A stretch of 7,465 nucleotides of DNA, from contig JAUWMY010000112.1 of assembly GCA_030612945.1 (NCBI GenBank), positions 1 to 7,465 of the forward strand. The letters run 5' to 3'. This stretch comes from Desulfobacteraceae bacterium (GTDB lineage Bacteria; Desulfobacterota; DSM-4660; Desulfatiglandales; Desulfatiglandaceae). Every line of letters begins with the position of its first letter. Position 1 is the first letter of the stretch. The position numbers and the translations under genes were made by a program. The notes beneath the pieces are model-generated. The model was not told the DNA's origin, searched no databases, and worked only from the letters and a program-made list of their open reading frames with translations. This document shows, one piece after another, positions 1-5,968 of the stretch.

Positions 1-1
1 G

Positions 2-43
2 AAGCCTGAGGAAGAGAAGCCTAAAAAGATCTCGGTTCATTAA
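2..43 (+). CDS. C-terminal end of an unidentified plus-strand gene (partial)
   Basis: Frame 2 reads KPEEEKPKKISVH and stops with TAA at 41-43. The 5' part lies outside the window. Only 13 residues are visible, lysine/glutamate-rich like many cytoplasmic protein tails, so no function can be given. The case for a real gene end is the strong intrinsic terminator on the same strand that begins about 30 bases after the stop. It converges with the minus-strand cluster that fills the rest of the window. Confidence 0.5.
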   Translation, partial: KPEEEKPKKISVH

Positions 44-73
44 TAAAGTACTTCATCTCGACTCCCTAATCCC

Positions 74-110
74 AAGGGGTGGTTCATCCGAGCCACCCCT
101 TTTATTTTTT
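74..110 (+). terminator. Rho-independent terminator of the left-edge gene
   Basis: A perfect 9-bp stem, AAGGGGTGG at 74-82 pairing with CCACCCCTT at 93-101, encloses a 10-base loop. The 3' arm runs into a T-rich tract (TTTATTTTTT, 101-110). The T tract is on the plus strand only, so it terminates transcription coming from the left edge. On the minus strand the hairpin is preceded by the A tract and followed by TTGGGATTAG, so it is not a canonical terminator for the opposing cluster, though the hairpin could still impede polymerase. Confidence 0.85.
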
Positions 111-164
111 TCCAAACACACTAACTAACCTGTGGGTTTCAGTAAAGACCAAAGCTACTGTCAG

Positions 165-428
165 CTATTTTCCAGATAACTCGGCCTCGAGATCCTTTAT
201 GTATTGGGCGATCAGCACTCCAAGGTAAATGCATGCATTCCCTTCAATACATGCATCAGCATCCCCTTTGTCGAGAAAGGCATGGCGACGGTGATTCCCC
301 TTGTTAAAGCTGACGACCCAAGCATTTTTCCCTTCATCAAATCCAATTTCCGTGGAAAGGCCGTATGTTTTGATTTCAGGATACATTTCCAAAAGCTTCT
401 TTTTTAACTCCTCTTTAGTGTAACTCAT
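165..428 (-). CDS. conserved-looking small hypothetical protein, 87 aa
   Basis: I do not recognise a named family. The 87-residue product starts MSYTKEELKKKLLEMYPEI, is soluble, has no signal peptide or membrane segment, and alternates charged helices with a central segment (roughly residues 25-60: FDEGKNAWVVSFNKG, then HAFLDKGDADACIEG) that looks like a small alpha/beta fold. Two cysteines (residues 60 and 66, in DACIEGNAC) could bind metal or form a disulfide. The start is well supported: AGGAGGTGAG lies 431-440 with about 6 bases between GGAGG and ATG. It is the last minus-strand gene, 145 bp downstream of the NiSOD gene, with a stable stem-loop in that gap, so it may be co-transcribed with sodN or read separately. 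Its stop faces the convergent gene at the left edge. A stress-related role is suggested only by position. Confidence 0.8.
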   Translation of the reverse strand: MSYTKEELKKKLLEMYPEIKTYGLSTEIGFDEGKNAWVVSFNKGNHRRHAFLDKGDADACIEGNACIYLGVLIAQYIKDLEAELSGK

Positions 429-475
429 AGCTCACCTCCTTACTAAATTATGGTTTAGTCTATCTTTCCCCTCCT

Positions 476-500
476 CTGACCGTCCCAAAGGGGAGGTCAG
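476..500. other. stem-loop in the sodN / 87-aa gene spacer
   Basis: CTGACC at 476-481 pairs with GGTCAG at 495-500. After one mismatch an inner C/G stretch (483-486 with 490-493) extends the stem around an AAA loop on the plus strand. On the minus strand the outer 6 bp and three inner pairs still form. Neither strand carries a clear T run after the stem, so it is not a textbook terminator. It sits about 50 bases before the Shine-Dalgarno of the 87-aa gene and could be an attenuator, a processing site or a 3'-end stabiliser of the sodN transcript. Confidence 0.5.
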
Positions 501-573
501 ATTTACAGTGAAAAAAGATTCCTTTCAGTTTTGTTAGAAAAGCGTAGACCGCCAGGATGGTTCTTAGCGAAAC

Positions 574-1026
574 CTAATTGTGACTGTGTCCGAAATAGAG
601 ATCGTGAAATTCCTTCAAAAGTGACCTGAGAGTGCTGATGTGGGAAAGATTGGTTGTTTGCTTGCACTTCATGGCATAGACCAGCATTTTGTGTAGCATG
701 ATCAATTTCTTCGCATAATTCTCAGTATCAACCTTGATTCGTTGGGTCATAAAATACTGAGTCACGATCTCCTGAAATTCATTGGCGTGGTTCTCCTTGT
801 TCATAACCCAGCGGATAAGCTGATTGTAATCTACCGATTTACTGGTTTCCAGTTTTAGGATCTGCTTCATCGATTTTTCAACGGTGGTTATATGTTCGGC
901 CATCATGTTGATTCTCATCTCATCATCGTAGATTCCACATGGAATCTCACAATGGGCCGCTGCATATGACACAGCGAACAAAACAATCGAAAATATCAAC
1001 AGGCACTGAAAGAATTTTTTGGCCAT
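574..1026 (-). CDS. sodN: nickel superoxide dismutase with Sec signal peptide
   Basis: This is predicted to dismute superoxide to O2 and H2O2 at a mononuclear Ni centre outside the cytoplasm. Residues 25-34 read HCEIPCGIYD, the Ni-hook of the NiSOD family (H1-C2-x-x-P5-C6-G-x-Y9-D): His1 and the Cys2/Cys6 thiolates bind Ni and Tyr9 gates the site. Residues 1-24 form a Sec signal peptide: MAKK, a hydrophobic stretch 9-19, and AAA just before His25. The predicted mature form is 126 residues, near the roughly 117 of Streptomyces SodN. The rest is predicted helical, as expected for the four-helix bundle, with one further cysteine (C121) and a His-containing tail. I chose the ATG at 1026 because AAAAGGAG (1033-1040) lies 6 bases upstream; an in-frame ATG at 1083 adds 19 residues but lacks this support. 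The gene follows the rubrerythrin-like gene after 76 bp. No SodX-type protease is visible. The family call is firm; export and processing are inferred. Confidence 0.93.
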   Translation of the reverse strand: MAKKFFQCLLIFSIVLFAVSYAAAHCEIPCGIYDDEMRINMMAEHITTVEKSMKQILKLETSKSVDYNQLIRWVMNKENHANEFQEIVTQYFMTQRIKVDTENYAKKLIMLHKMLVYAMKCKQTTNLSHISTLRSLLKEFHDLYFGHSHN

Positions 1027-1054
1027 GTTTTTCTCCTTTTCTTTCCTGAACTGT

Positions 1055-1101
1055 ATCGGCACCCTGTGAGGACTTTCAAGCATTCTGTAAGGCAGGCCGA
1101 T
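1055..1101 (-). other. inverted repeat in the leader between rubrerythrin-like gene and sodN
   Basis: On the minus strand ATCGGC (1101-1096) begins two bases after the stop of the upstream gene and pairs perfectly with GCCGAT (1060-1055). A weaker CTG/CAG pairing lies just inside. The loop is about 35 bases. The structure ends about 15 bases before the sodN Shine-Dalgarno, so it could tune sodN translation or protect the processed sodN message. A 6-bp stem with a long loop may also arise by chance. Confidence 0.3.
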
Positions 1102-1102
1102 T

Positions 1103-1609
1103 TTATGCCTTTAAGGACGCAAGTTTATTGCTCAGAAGTCTTATGTGTTTCATTTCCTCTTTTATAATGCTGTCAATTTTTTCTCTGCCGAGACTCTCCG
1201 GAACTAATCCCTTCATTCCCAAATAAAATACAATGGAATCTTTCTCCTGTTTGATAGCTTCCCGGAAAACTATTATGCCTTTCTCACTCTCAGATAAGTC
1301 TTCGGGCAGGACGAATCCGTCTTCTGCCTTTTCGTTAAATACACGAAGATCAGCCAACGCTCGCAGATACAGGGCTGCTTCATCTTCAGGGTCAAAGACC
1401 CTCGGTTCCCGTTCCTTATCAGGCAAATCAGCCCTCATGGATGCGAAAACCCTTTCATGATCGTCTTCCATTGCAGCAAAATCAAGGAGCAGTTCGCGAA
1501 TGGATTTATCTGAGATATTCTCGGCCATCTTCCTGTAAAACCTCGACCCGTTTCTTTCAATCTGCTCCGCCATCTCGAATATTTCATCTGCACTAAAATC
1601 GTAGCTCAT
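1103..1609 (-). CDS. rubrerythrin-like ferritin-superfamily diiron protein, no rubredoxin domain
   Basis: The 168-residue cytoplasmic protein has the four-helix ferritin-like pattern. Candidate diiron ligands fall in order: E18 in the first helix (EQIERNGSRFY), the pair E48-x-x-H51 (MEDDHERVF), E117/E122 in the third helix (FREAIKQEKDSIVFY), and E152-x-x-H155 (KEEMKHIRLL). This layout is typical of rubrerythrin relatives, which reduce H2O2 or handle iron. The C-terminal CxxC...CxxC rubredoxin domain of classical rubrerythrin is absent; the protein ends 13 residues after H155 and contains no cysteine. An external electron donor would therefore be needed if it is a peroxidase. The start at 1609 has AAAGGAG at 1621-1627, 11 bases away, rather long but the best available. 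It lies 44 bp after the CBS gene and before sodN, which fits removal of the H2O2 that SOD makes, although the two would act in different compartments. Confidence 0.88.
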   Translation of the reverse strand: MSYDFSADEIFEMAEQIERNGSRFYRKMAENISDKSIRELLLDFAAMEDDHERVFASMRADLPDKEREPRVFDPEDEAALYLRALADLRVFNEKAEDGFVLPEDLSESEKGIIVFREAIKQEKDSIVFYLGMKGLVPESLGREKIDSIIKEEMKHIRLLSNKLASLKA

Positions 1610-1653
1610 GGTTTAGTAAACTCCTTTCATCTATTGAGCAGTTACAAACGGGT

Positions 1654-2295
1654 TTATGTAACGTTGGTAACATTGAAGCCCTTTTTCTTTAGATCCTCCG
1701 CAGCCAGTCCAGCGTCCTTTGTTTTAAGCCGCAGCACCAGGAACCAGTCTCCCTTGGCTGACTTGGGAATGCTCATAATACTCAAAAGAGGAATGTGATG
1801 TTTGTCCAGAACTTCAATGAGGTCCTTTAGATACCCAAATCGTTTACCGGATGCATCAATTGTGATACGCTTGCTATCACTATCGCCGAGCCCCAGGGCA
1901 TTTGATACAACGTCCGTGATGTCTGATTCAGTAATAATACCCACAAGGTCTTTTTTCTCAATAACGGGAAAGGCTCCTATACCGTGTTTTTTACCAAGTG
2001 AAATTGCTTCTTCCACAGGAAGTTCCGGCGAAATAGTAACTGGATCTTTGACCATTATGTCGCCAACAGTCATCTTTGAGATCAGATAATTCAACTCATA
2101 AACGCTGAGGCTTGTTGCCGCTGATGGTGAGGCATCGCGTATCATGGCTCTTGTCACAAGACCTGTAAACTTGCTATTTTTAGTGACCGGCAACCGTTTG
2201 ATCTTATTATGTTTCATGGTCTCCAATGCGGCCATAATCGGTGTTTTAATATCGACCGTTATAACCTCTTTTTTCATAAAATCTCTTACTTTCAT
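1654..2295 (-). CDS. tandem CBS-domain protein with ACT-like C-terminus (AcuB-like)
   Basis: The protein has 213 residues. The first CBS motif spans about 1-56 (VRDFMKKEVITVD ... RLPVTKNSKFTGLVTRAMIRDA). The second spans about 75-131 (VGDIMVKDPVTISPE ... GAFPVIEKKDLVGIITESDITDVV). A third segment, about 143-213, has the alternating strand/helix look of the ACT-like domain found at the end of AcuB-type proteins. CBS pairs generally bind adenosine nucleotides and transmit energy or redox state to a partner; none of this identifies the ligand here. No membrane segment or DNA-binding domain is seen. The start is secure: AAGGAGGG sits 6 bases before ATG at 2295. The gene lies 73 bp after the 54-aa gene and 44 bp before the rubrerythrin-like gene, so it is probably in the same transcript. 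The name acuB is not used because acetoin metabolism genes are absent. Confidence 0.9.
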   Translation of the reverse strand: MKVRDFMKKEVITVDIKTPIMAALETMKHNKIKRLPVTKNSKFTGLVTRAMIRDASPSAATSLSVYELNYLISKMTVGDIMVKDPVTISPELPVEEAISLGKKHGIGAFPVIEKKDLVGIITESDITDVVSNALGLGDSDSKRITIDASGKRFGYLKDLIEVLDKHHIPLLSIMSIPKSAKGDWFLVLRLKTKDAGLAAEDLKKKGFNVTNVT

Positions 2296-2368
2296 GTTTT
2301 CCCTCCTTAGCAGTAAATCCTTTGTCTATGGCATGAGCCTATTAGTCTCTACTCTCCTATTATTAAGC

Positions 2369-2533
2369 TCAGCCTATGTCTCCTCCCCTGCCATCATCAC
2401 AGGGTTCACCGTCATCATCAGATCTGGCTTGTTCTGCACTTGGGGATGTAGTGCAGTAGGGAAGTTTGTCACCAACTTTTTTCTTTTTTCCTTTCACCTG
2501 GTCTTCTACTTCTTCCGCTTTTTTTTCTTCCAT
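2369..2533 (-). CDS. 54-aa charged protein with two cysteines, unknown function
   Basis: This small ORF lies in the copA-CBS gap. The ATG at 2533 is preceded by AGGAGG (2542-2547), 8 bases away, one of the strongest ribosome binding sites in the window, and the frame stays open for 54 codons to a TGA at 2369-2371. The first half is lysine/glutamate-rich (MEEKKAEEVEDQVKGKKKK). Then come LPYC (C27) and an acidic, glycine-rich tail (DDDGEPCDDGRGGDIG, C45). There is no signal peptide or membrane segment and it is probably largely disordered. I do not recognise a family. The Asp/Cys-rich tail beside copper genes could be a metal-binding tag or a regulatory peptide, but this is speculation. It follows copA by 116 bp and precedes the CBS gene by 73 bp, all in the same direction. 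The RBS and location favour a real gene; low sequence complexity counsels caution. Confidence 0.6.
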   Translation of the reverse strand: MEEKKAEEVEDQVKGKKKKVGDKLPYCTTSPSAEQARSDDDGEPCDDGRGGDIG

Positions 2534-2562
2534 CACCTTAACCTCCTATCTTTTTTGACCAT
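2533..2562 (-). CDS. possible 9-codon leader peptide overlapping the 54-aa gene
   Basis: An ATG at 2562, 6 bases after AAGGA, opens a 9-codon frame (MVKKDRRLR) whose TGA overlaps the ATG of the 54-aa gene by one base (TGATG). That arrangement is typical of translational coupling. The AGGAGG of the downstream gene lies inside this mini-ORF and supplies its Asp-Arg-Arg stretch, so the frame may be a by-product. Real translation is uncertain. Confidence 0.2.
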   Translation of the reverse strand: MVKKDRRLR

Positions 2563-2649
2563 CAGGATTCCTTTTTACTCTATCTCAAGCCTAATTGCAA
2601 TAGCCGTATCCATGCTGGCTGGGGCCTATCAAAGTCCAAGATTCTTTTG

Positions 2650-5097
2650 CTAATCTACCTTGGCTTTGTACAGGAGAAGACTGTTGGAAACGACCGTTAT
2701 ACTGCTCAAGGCCATTGCAAATGCAGCCAGTATTGGATGAAGCTGTCTTAAAAACGCAGGCAAAAATTCAAAAGGATAGAGCACACCAGCCGCAACAGGG
2801 ATGAGAACAATATTGTAAAAAAAGGCCCAGAAAAGGTTCTGTCTGACTGTTCCCATAGTGGCCCTGCTGAGATTGATGGCCTTAGAAACTCCGGTCAGAT
2901 TACCACTGGCCAGGATCACATCGCCTGATTCTATGGCCACGTCAGTCCCTGTCCCAATGGCCAGGCCAACGTCGGCCTGGGCAAGTGCTGGAGCGTCATT
3001 GACACCATCGCCAACCATACCGACTTTCGCCCCTTTATCCTGGAGATCCTTGATTTTTGCGGATTTTTCTTCCGGCCTGACCTCTGCAACTATCTCATCA
3101 ATATTAACTTCAGAAGCGATTGCACCAGCGGTCTGGATATTATCCCCTGTGAGCATGACCACCTTCAAATTGTGCTCATGAAGCCGGCCAATCGCCTCTT
3201 CTGACTCAGGCTTGACCGTGTCTGCAACTGCTATCAGGCCTGCAAGTTTTTTGTCAACCACTACAAGCATCACCGTCTTTCCTTCATCCTGCAAAGAGCG
3301 GATTTGATCTTTTGCATCTAAAAGGTCCAATTCCATCTCATCAAACCAGTTTGGCTTTCCCACCAAGACATCCTGCCCGTTTATTTTTGCCTGAACCCCG
3401 AGGCCCCTTAAAGCCCGAAAGCCCTCTGGTTCAGAGAGATCGATCCCCCTTTTTACTGCCTCTTTGACCATGGCCAGTCCAAGGGGATGTTCAGATCCCC
3501 TTTCCACCGACGCACCGAGCCTCAAAAGATCGTCCTCGTTCTTAATAAGTAAATCAGACACAATCACGTTGACCACAGAGGGCTTGCCCATGGTGATGGT
3601 CCCTGTTTTATCCAGAACAATCGTATCCAGTTTTGTAGCCATCTCCAGGGCCTCACTGTTCTTGAAAAGGATACCTTTTTCAGCACCTTTCCCTGTTCCA
3701 GCCATAATTGCTGTGGGCGTTGCAAGTCCAAGGGCACAGGGACAGGCAATGACCAATACTGCTACCATTCGTATCATGGCAGGGACAAATTCGCCACCTA
3801 TAGTCCACCAGAGGATAAAAGTCAGGAAAGCGATCCCGATTACGGCAGGCACGAACACAGCGGCGACCCGATCCGCCAGGGCCTGAATAGGGGCCTTGCT
3901 ACCCTGAGCTTCCTGAACCAGCCGGATGATCTGGGCCAGGGCCGTATCCTTTCCGACCCTGTTTGCCTCAAACTTAATACGACCCTCTCCATTGATAGTG
4001 CCACCTGTAAGTTTAGCCCCGGCATGCTTATCTACGGGGATCGGCTCTCCTGTTAACATGGATTCATCAACTGTTGATTCGCCTTCCAGGACCACCCCGT
4101 CTACCGGGATACTTTCGCCAGGGCGTACAATAATCACGTCTCCCACCTTGACCTGGGAAAGCGGGATCTCTCTTTCTTTTTCACCTTCCATAATGGTCGC
4201 CGTCTTTGGTCGCAGCCCCATCAGCTTACGGATAGCACCACCTGTGCGGCCTTTTGTTCTGGCCTCAAGCATTTTACCAAGCTTGATCAAGGTGATGATG
4301 ACGGCAGAGGTTTCAAAATAGACATGCTCTCCAAGGGGAGCGTAAAGAAGCACAGCAAGGGAGTAGAAATAGGCAACCGATGATCCCATTGCCACCAGGA
4401 CATCCATATTGGCGCTGCCATTTTTAAGGCTTTTCCATCCTCCAATGTAGTAATCCCCGCCAGTATAAAATTGAACAGGCGTTGCCAATGCCAGGAAAAG
4501 CCAGTTGATCCATTCAGCATGGGACCATAGTCCAAAAAGACCGAAGTCCCTTCCCATGCTGAGAAAGAAGAGCGGCGCTGTGAATAAAATCCCTATCGCG
4601 AATTTGCGGGTTTGATTTTTGATCTCGGCTTTTCGAGCCGCCAGTTCCACATCTTCGACCTCCATAGTCTCATCCGGTCGTATGGCCCCATATCCGGCCT
4701 TCTCTATGGCGCCAATCATCTCATCTATGGTGGTCAAGCTCGGTATGTATTCCACATGGGCGCGCTCTGTGGCAAAATTGACTGAAGCCTTTACTACACC
4801 GGGAACCTTTTTGTTTAAGGTCCTTTCAACGGTCGCGGCACAGTTGGAACAGGTCATCCCCGTAACCGGGATTTCAACGGTTGTTTTTGCCACTCCGTAG
4901 CCTGCATCATATATATTCTTCACCAGATCTTTGATCGCAATCTCATTTGAATCATATGAGATTACGGCCTGTTCAGTGGCAAAGTTGACATTCGCGTCCG
5001 TGACTCCCTGAAGTTTTTTGACATTTCTTTCAATATTCAGGGCGCAATTGGCGCATGACATCCCTGTGACCGCGATAGTGGCGTTTTTCTCAGACAA
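2650..5097 (-). CDS. copA: Cu+-exporting P1B-1-type ATPase, CopA family
   Basis: This inner-membrane ATPase should move Cu+ (possibly Ag+) out of the cytoplasm. It has 815 residues, a normal length for CopA with two N-terminal HMA domains: GMSCANC (C15, C18) and GMTCSNC (C83, C86). About eight membrane segments begin near residue 165. The class-defining metal site is complete: CPC 452-454, YN 761-762 and MALSS 795-799. Catalytic motifs are intact: LTGEP near 348-352, DKTGT with the phosphorylated D496, SEHP 535-538, TGDN 650-653 and GDGVNDAP 696-703. The start codon is TTG at 5097; the only in-frame sequence upstream is four codons preceded by a TAG, so no better upstream start exists, and no good Shine-Dalgarno is seen. 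It follows the CopZ-like gene by 160 bp of repeat-bearing DNA. The function is well supported; Cu+ specificity is deduced from the CPC/YN/MxxSS set. Confidence 0.96.
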   Translation of the reverse strand: MSEKNATIAVTGMSCANCALNIERNVKKLQGVTDANVNFATEQAVISYDSNEIAIKDLVKNIYDAGYGVAKTTVEIPVTGMTCSNCAATVERTLNKKVPGVVKASVNFATERAHVEYIPSLTTIDEMIGAIEKAGYGAIRPDETMEVEDVELAARKAEIKNQTRKFAIGILFTAPLFFLSMGRDFGLFGLWSHAEWINWLFLALATPVQFYTGGDYYIGGWKSLKNGSANMDVLVAMGSSVAYFYSLAVLLYAPLGEHVYFETSAVIITLIKLGKMLEARTKGRTGGAIRKLMGLRPKTATIMEGEKEREIPLSQVKVGDVIIVRPGESIPVDGVVLEGESTVDESMLTGEPIPVDKHAGAKLTGGTINGEGRIKFEANRVGKDTALAQIIRLVQEAQGSKAPIQALADRVAAVFVPAVIGIAFLTFILWWTIGGEFVPAMIRMVAVLVIACPCALGLATPTAIMAGTGKGAEKGILFKNSEALEMATKLDTIVLDKTGTITMGKPSVVNVIVSDLLIKNEDDLLRLGASVERGSEHPLGLAMVKEAVKRGIDLSEPEGFRALRGLGVQAKINGQDVLVGKPNWFDEMELDLLDAKDQIRSLQDEGKTVMLVVVDKKLAGLIAVADTVKPESEEAIGRLHEHNLKVVMLTGDNIQTAGAIASEVNIDEIVAEVRPEEKSAKIKDLQDKGAKVGMVGDGVNDAPALAQADVGLAIGTGTDVAIESGDVILASGNLTGVSKAINLSRATMGTVRQNLFWAFFYNIVLIPVAAGVLYPFEFLPAFLRQLHPILAAFAMALSSITVVSNSLLLYKAKVD

Positions 5098-5109
5098 AAT
5101 AAGCTTACC

Positions 5110-5172
5110 CTAACCCGGAAAAACCGGAACCAAATTGAATATTGACGATTGAATATTGATTATTTGAGGCAT
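5110..5172 (-). other. 20-codon repeat-derived upstream ORF in frame with copA
   Basis: An ATG at 5172, 7 bases after GGAG (GGAGCGAAGCG), opens a 20-codon frame (MPQIINIQSSIFNL and six more residues) that ends in TAG at 5110-5112. The TTG start of copA follows in the same frame, after four codons. The sequence is built from the AATATTGA repeat, so the peptide itself is unlikely to matter. Its translation could, however, deliver ribosomes to the poorly supported copA start. It is described as a regulatory possibility, not a gene. Confidence 0.3.
5134..5159. repeat. tandem 12-bp AT-rich direct repeat in the copZ-copA spacer
   Basis: ATTGAATATTGA occurs exactly at 5134-5145 and 5148-5159 (14-bp period), followed by a degenerate ATTATTTGA and then the odd GC-rich string GCATCGCTTCGCTCCGTG (5169-5186). 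The block resembles a dispersed intergenic repeat rather than a promoter. Only this copy is visible here, so its dispersed nature is from memory and not demonstrated. Confidence 0.6.
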
Positions 5173-5257
5173 CGCTTCGCTCCGTGTATTTACATAAAGT
5201 ATACAAAATTTCACAGATAAGAAACTCAATTTCCAAATCCCTGAATCTTTTGATTCT

Positions 5258-5464
5258 TTACTCATCGGCCGGATAATTGATTTCTTTCAATGTGGATTTT
5301 AGCCTTTCAAGGGTTGCCGGTGCATCCCACTCCACTGTTATCTTTTTTGTATCGGCACTGCCCTCTACCTTTGAGACGCCTTCGATCTCACTCAACTCTT
5401 TTTTGATGCTCATTACACAATGATCACAGCTTATATTTGGTATTGAAAATGTTTTTGATTCCAT
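5258..5464 (-). CDS. copZ: small HMA-domain copper chaperone, CopZ-like
   Basis: The 68-residue protein is a single heavy-metal-associated domain with beta-alpha-beta-beta-alpha-beta pattern. The metal loop reads NISCDHC, placing C13 and C16 as the Cu+-binding pair; the canonical methionine two before the first cysteine is replaced by isoleucine, as in some free-standing HMA proteins. It ends with the usual EINYPAD-type last strand. It would bind Cu+ in the cytosol and hand it to the N-terminal HMA domains of the ATPase just downstream. The ATG at 5464 is preceded by AAAGGAG 9 bases away. A GAATC-AAAA-GATTC mini-hairpin follows the stop but lacks a T run, so transcription may continue into copA 160 bp away. 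Copper is inferred from the CopA neighbour; another soft metal is possible. Confidence 0.87.
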   Translation of the reverse strand: MESKTFSIPNISCDHCVMSIKKELSEIEGVSKVEGSADTKKITVEWDAPATLERLKSTLKEINYPADE

Positions 5465-5502
5465 GATTATTATCTCCTTTCGTAACAGTTCACGGGTTCA
5501 AA

Positions 5503-5550
5503 GCCCGCCCTCCCCGTCCCGAGACCGGGCCGGGATCGGGAGGCGCGCCT
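5503..5550 (+). repeat. GC-rich palindromic repeat, copy 1
   Basis: The first 22 bases (5503-5524, starting GCCCGCCC and ending CCCGAGA) occur again as an exact reverse complement at 6381-6402. Beyond them the copies remain alike through TCGGGAGG, copy 1 having about 10 extra bases (CCGGGCCGGG). The unit can fold on itself, CCTCCC at 5509-5514 pairing with GGGAGG at 5538-5543, and contains a perfect 12-bp palindrome GAGGCGCGCCTC (5540-5551). It lies only about 40 bases upstream of the copZ start codon, so it would sit in the copZ leader RNA. Confidence 0.75.
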
Positions 5551-5968
5551 CGTGGCATGATTCCAAACCTGTGCTTGAGTAGGCTTAGACTGTACTTTTC
5601 CCATGTATAGTCCCGATGATCGGTCTGGGCCAGGGGTTGAGAGGTTCAAAGGTTGGATGTTCATCACCATATGTCATTTTGTAAACGTTTTGTACGGGAA
5701 ACCCGACCGCTTCTACATCCCCACAAACCTGGAACATGGTATTTGGCAATTATGTGGCAAAACCAGCATTTTTTACGAGAACTTCGGGTCTTCAATTTTG
5801 TCCTTGTCCCTAACCCTCGTATATGACTCCGCAAGGACAGCGTCACTTTTTTGATCAAACTGGCAACTTCGGTGGCCAGAGGCGGCGCTGAACGTTGAAC
5901 CCTGTCGAAGATCCCGTCTGAAGTGAAGCGGAAGCGGGGAACCTGTGAACGCTTATTCTCTTTGTTTG

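Noticed and set aside
476..500. Intrinsic terminator after sodN
   Set aside because: Stable stem but no T run after it on the minus strand, so only listed as a stem-loop.
1027..1083. N-terminal extension of NiSOD starting at the ATG at 1083
   Set aside because: The AAAAGGAG site lies just before the ATG at 1026, and the extra 19 charged residues would bury the signal peptide.
2144..2653. 169-codon plus-strand ORF over the CBS gene 5' end and the 54-aa gene
   Set aside because: No ribosome binding site; it is the antisense shadow of two better-supported minus-strand genes, and its hydrophobic, Phe/Ser-rich composition comes from the complement of Lys/Glu codons.
5198..5203. TATACT on the minus strand as a -10 box for a separate copA promoter
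   Set aside because: The nearest -35-like hexamer (TTGAGT, 5224-5229) is 20 bases away, outside the usual spacing; the match is too weak in AT-rich DNA.
5491..5509. tRNA T-arm-like string (CGGG-TTCAAAG-CCCG)
   Set aside because: No matching D arm, anticodon arm or acceptor 5' strand upstream, where the copZ start lies; the downstream half belongs to the GC-rich repeat that recurs at 6381-6402 without a T-arm.
5603..5858. Opposed 83- and 64-codon ORFs in the copZ upstream gap
   Set aside because: No convincing Shine-Dalgarno on either strand, the minus-strand one starts at TTG, and neither resembles a protein family; they overlap each other antisense.
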